In this document: positions 62,660-64,000 of the stretch, piece by piece
How the letters are laid out: each line of letters opens with the position of its first letter
How positions within the stretch are numbered: the first letter of the stretch is position 1
NCBI GenBank assembly: GCA_009469675.1
Contig: SSSZ01000061.1
Span: 62,001 to 126,000, forward strand
Source of the DNA: Azonexaceae bacterium
GTDB lineage: Bacteria; Pseudomonadota; Gammaproteobacteria; Burkholderiales; Rhodocyclaceae
Length of the DNA: 64,000 nucleotides
Direction of reading: 5' to 3'
Program-made: the position numbers and the translations under genes
Notes under the pieces: model-generated
The model's database searches: none
Seen by the model: only the letters and a program-made list of their open reading frames with translations
Told to the model about the DNA's origin: nothing

Positions 62660-64000
62660 TTGTCCACCCGCAAAGCCCTAGCGCTGTCCTTTCTCGACCG
62701 CTACTCGGGACTGGTGCTCCACACCGTGTCGTCGATGGTCGTCGCCCGCCTGCTGACGCCGGGGGAAATCGGCGTTTATTCGGTCACCATGGTTCTGCTC
62801 GGCTTCGTCGCCACCTTCCGCGACCTGGGGGCCGGCCAATACCTGGTGCAGCACAAGGAACTGACTCCCGACCGGATTCGCGCCACCTGGAGCGTCCAGT
62901 TCGGCCTGGGAATCTTCCTGGCCCTGGTGGTTCTGCTGGCCGCCTGGCCCGCGGCGGGCTTTTACAACGAACCGCGCATGGTCGAAATCATGGCCGTGCT
63001 GGCCCTCAATTTCGCCATCACCCCCTTCCTCGCCTTCCCTTACGCCTGGCTGGCGCGGGAAATGAAGTTCGGGACGATTGCGGTGATTCGCTTTATCGGC
63101 TCGGTGGTCCATGCTTCGGCGGCCATCGGCCTGGCCTGGATCGGGCAGGGGCCGGTCAGCCTGGCCTGGGCCAACGCGCTGACCACGGTTGCCGGCATCG
63201 CCACGGTATGGCTCATTGCCCGCCCCCCCATGATGCACTGGCTGCCAACCCTTCGCGGCATCAGGGAAGTCGTCTCCTTCGGCGGCAAGCTCACCCTCTC
63301 CTCACTTTTGAACACCCTGGCCGGCGGCGCCCCCGAACTCTTTCTCGGCAAAGTCCAGAGCATGGTCGAATCAGGCCATTTCAGCCGCGCCCAGGGCCTC
63401 GTCACCATGTTCCAGCGCCTGGTCATGGATGCGGTGAACGCCGTGGCCCTGCCTTATTTCGCCAAACAAAACCGGGAATCGCGAGACCTCGGCGGGGCGC
63501 TGCTGGTGGCGATGGAACTCGTCACCGGGGTCGGCTGGGCGTTTTTTGCCGGCATCGCCCTGCTGGCCTTCCCCGCCATCCAGATTCTCTATGGCGGCCA
63601 ATGGGGCGAAGCCGTCGATCCGGCTCGCTGGCTGGCGCTTGCCTGCGCCCTGGGCATCCCGGCGTCGATCTGCTACTCGCCCTTGATCGCGACCGGCGCC
63701 GCTTCTGACACCCTCAAGATCACCTTCGTCTCGACCGTGCTGTACTTGATCGCAACCTTCGTCGGCGCCTCGGTCAACCTGGTGGTTCTGAGCCAGTGCC
63801 TGGTCGTTTCCGTCGCGATCAGCGGTTTTCTCTGGCTCCGCCTGACCCGCGCCCGCATCACTTTTCCTTTTGCCGCCTTGCTCAAGGTCTGGCTCAAGAG
63901 CTTTGCCGTCGCCGCCGGCGCGGCGGCGGCACCCCTGGCAGTTATGCTTGAATTCGGCTGGCGCTCGCAGGAAATACTGCTTACTATGACACTTGCCATT
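62660..64000 (+). CDS. Wzx-like oligosaccharide flippase (3' end beyond window)
   Basis: From TTG 62660 the frame stays open to the window end (447 codons). The translation begins MSTRKALALSFLDRYSGLVL and shows repeated hydrophobic segments plus the MOP-flippase pattern VARLLTPGEIGVYSVTM, FRDLGAGQYLVQ and later SRAQGLVTMFQRLVMDAV and LPYFAKQNRES. Such proteins flip lipid-linked repeat units across the inner membrane for the Wzy polymerase. A start upstream is not available in frame. Confidence 0.85.
   Translation, partial: MSTRKALALSFLDRYSGLVLHTVSSMVVARLLTPGEIGVYSVTMVLLGFVATFRDLGAGQYLVQHKELTPDRIRATWSVQFGLGIFLALVVLLAAWPAAGFYNEPRMVEIMAVLALNFAITPFLAFPYAWLAREMKFGTIAVIRFIGSVVHASAAIGLAWIGQGPVSLAWANALTTVAGIATVWLIARPPMMHWLPTLRGIREVVSFGGKLTLSSLLNTLAGGAPELFLGKVQSMVESGHFSRAQGLVTMFQRLVMDAVNAVALPYFAKQNRESRDLGGALLVAMELVTGVGWAFFAGIALLAFPAIQILYGGQWGEAVDPARWLALACALGIPASICYSPLIATGAASDTLKITFVSTVLYLIATFVGASVNLVVLSQCLVVSVAISGFLWLRLTRARITFPFAALLKVWLKSFAVAAGAAAAPLAVMLEFGWRSQEILLTMTLAI

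Overview
The window is GC-rich (about two thirds by eye), densely coding DNA from a betaproteobacterium, most likely a member of the Rhodocyclales (Zoogloea/Azoarcus/Dechloromonas-like). Pointers are a PrsK-PrsR-PrsT exosortase-A type polysaccharide locus, the AmpD-PilR-PilS-PP0621 order, a GTP-dependent PEP carboxykinase beside MaeB, and frequent ATGA/GTGA start-stop overlaps. Assignments come from reading translations and motifs; no database search was run.

Layout. 1-4368: start of dtd, a FisR-like sigma-54 activator with a three-cysteine sensor, a persulfide-dioxygenase-like gene behind a candidate -24/-12 promoter with two tandem upstream sites, then ccoG. 4438-9697: DmeF-like cation exporter, phosphate transporter with its DUF47 partner, an acyltransferase, a small AT-richer island (DUF2335), tpx and two small genes, followed by a nested inverted-repeat element. 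9965-22696: central carbon genes: a lactate-utilisation operon (lutA-lutB-[ALDH remnant]-[hydroxyacid dehydrogenase]-lutC) with a divergent IclR regulator, pbpG, maeB, pckG and an aminotransferase. 22760-31210: a glycosyltransferase with UDP-glucuronate decarboxylase, ampD-pilR-pilS-PP0621, and the sugar-nucleotide genes manC/algA and galE.

31507-62660+: an exosortase-A associated exopolysaccharide region. It opens with a four-gene cassette (exported cysteine-rich protein, PqqD-like protein, HprK-related kinase A, nucleotidyltransferase) behind a near-consensus sigma-54 promoter. A convergent minus-strand operon (sugar-1-P transferase, PrsK, PrsR, PrsT, nucleotide-sugar dehydrogenase, lytic transglycosylase, trypsin-like protease) encodes the two-component system likely to drive such promoters. 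Next come the PLP decarboxylase, AMP ligase, ACP, hydrolase 2 and hydrolase 1 set, then glycosyltransferases, GNAT/FemAB-like acyltransferases, a DegT aminotransferase, a Wzy-like polymerase, a methyltransferase, an asparagine-synthetase-like amidoligase without its glutaminase nucleophile, and a Wzx-like flippase cut by the window end.

Together the genes suggest a lactate-using, possibly aggregate-forming bacterium that builds a uronic-acid, amino-sugar and acyl-decorated polysaccharide under RpoN control. Neither exosortase itself nor any PEP-CTERM tail was seen in the window. The least explained parts are the HprK-related cassette, the truncated aldehyde dehydrogenase inside the lut operon, and the degenerate enzymes of the polysaccharide region (amidoligase, hydrolase 2).
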